Shown piece after piece: positions 13,329 through 13,912 of a stretch of DNA of 13,912 nucleotides. The stretch comes from Chloroflexia bacterium. Lineage in GTDB: Bacteria > Chloroflexota > Chloroflexia > QHBQ01 > JADMIH01. Every line of letters begins with the position of its first letter. Positions within the stretch are counted from its first letter, which is position 1. A model generated the notes under the pieces. It was not told the origin of the DNA. It made no database searches and worked only from the letters and a program-made list of their open reading frames with translations. Location of the stretch: positions 1-13,912 of the forward strand of contig JAICKM010000095.1 of NCBI GenBank assembly GCA_025927935.1, written 5' to 3'. Made by a program: the position numbers and the translations under genes.

Positions 13329-13912
13329 GCAAGGGAGGAACCTCCGGGATGGACATGACGCTCAGGGCCCGGTTTCGTGGCCGAGTCGGGAGCCGGGAAC
13401 AGGCCGCAGACAGCGCGGACCTGCGCTTGCGCCTGGTGTCGGGGCTGCGCCTGGCCCGGCGCGAGCTCCTGGCGGCGCTGCACGGCCCCGGCCTCTACCT
13501 GATGGCGACACTGGGCTGCCTGGTCGCCGCGGTGTTTGTGAAGAGCTATCTCGACTATGTGAGCGACAACGGGACGCTGGTGCTGGCGGCCCCGCTCAAG
13601 GCGCCGTTGTTGTTCGCGGTCGTCGCGCCGACCGCCAAACAAGGCCGTGCCGCCGCCGCGGGGCTGGCGGGAGAGCGCGAGCGCGGCACCCTGGAGGTTC
13701 TGTTCTACGGTCCGGTCGACAGCGTGACCTACGTCGGCGCCAAGATGGCCGGCCATCTCGCCACCTACGTGCTGACGGTCGGCGCGCTGGCGGTCTTCCT
13801 GGGCCTGGCTTCGCTGCTGACCGGCATGCCCCTGGATGGGGGCACGCTGCTGCTCCTGGCCGCCTCCGTGCTGCCGGCGGCGGCGATGGTCGCGCTCGGC
13901 CTGCTCCTGGCC
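13325..13912 (+). CDS. ABC-2 transporter membrane subunit, N-terminal part (cut by right edge)
   Basis: The frame stays open for 196 codons to the window end. After a polar N-terminus of about 50 residues there is a first hydrophobic segment (LYLMATLGCLVAAVFV, about 57-72) and a further hydrophobic stretch (about 91-104). The family-typical cytoplasmic motif GERERGTLEVLFYGPV (about 116-131) follows, the 'E-R-G-T-L-E-x-L' element found in ABC-2 permeases that contact the ATPase. Two more membrane segments lie near 145-166 and 173-196. ATG 13325 overlaps the ATPase stop (ATGA), but an in-frame ATG at 13349 lies ten bases after GGAGG (13334-13338) and may be the true start. The GGAGG and CCTCC at 13334-13345 can pair with each other. 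The partner ATPase is the gene just upstream. Confidence 0.85.
   Translation, partial: MSKGGTSGMDMTLRARFRGRVGSREQAADSADLRLRLVSGLRLARRELLAALHGPGLYLMATLGCLVAAVFVKSYLDYVSDNGTLVLAAPLKAPLLFAVVAPTAKQGRAAAAGLAGERERGTLEVLFYGPVDSVTYVGAKMAGHLATYVLTVGALAVFLGLASLLTGMPLDGGTLLLLAASVLPAAAMVALGLLLA

Noticed and set aside
1..13912. CRISPR array, tRNA, rRNA, toxin-antitoxin or phage-defence genes
   Set aside because: No repeat-spacer pattern, cloverleaf, rRNA-like stretch or defence-family motif was seen; the repeats present are in-gene linker repeats and WD40 units.

Overview
The window is high-GC bacterial DNA in which every gene except one at the left edge lies on the + strand. Lipoproteins with Ala/Thr/Pro-rich linkers, a secreted WD40 protein, leaderless starts and a CUT1 sugar transporter without its own ATPase together suggest a Chloroflexota-like (filamentous green non-sulfur type) organism. 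That is an inference from style and gene content; no 16S or other marker is present.

Left part (1-3190): a transposase gene, probably IS5-type, runs off the left edge on the - strand from a leaderless extended -10 promoter. It is followed by about 425 bp of lower-GC intergenic DNA with a foldable leader. Next come a NusG/RfaH-like gene that lacks its KOW domain and a flavin-monooxygenase-like gene that lacks its FAD-binding N-terminus. Their homologies end and begin at the same point (about 860-868), which looks like a deletion (or assembly) junction. A complete ATP-grasp ligase follows, closed by a strong intrinsic terminator at 3149-3181. This resembles the decayed remains of an exopolysaccharide or specialised-metabolite cluster.

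Middle (3190-6270): an extended -10 promoter drives a probable leaderless 12-codon leader ORF. Its stop overlaps (TGATG) the start of a HemY-type protoporphyrinogen/coproporphyrinogen oxidase. A cytoplasmic choline-sulfatase-type sulfatase follows 29 bp later, apparently in the same operon.

Right part (6270-13912): after a 545-bp intergenic region with a near-consensus sigma70 promoter and two matching LacI-type operators comes a likely single operon. Its order is LacI-family repressor, WD40 lipoprotein, sugar-binding lipoprotein, two CUT1 permeases, then an ABC-2-type exporter ATPase and its membrane partner (cut by the right edge). The last three junctions are tight: 12 bp, then two 4-bp ATGA overlaps. 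The importer genes come with no MalK/MsmX-type ATPase, so the importer must borrow one from elsewhere. A GC-rich hairpin between the binding-protein and permease genes is placed to raise binding-protein output relative to the permeases.
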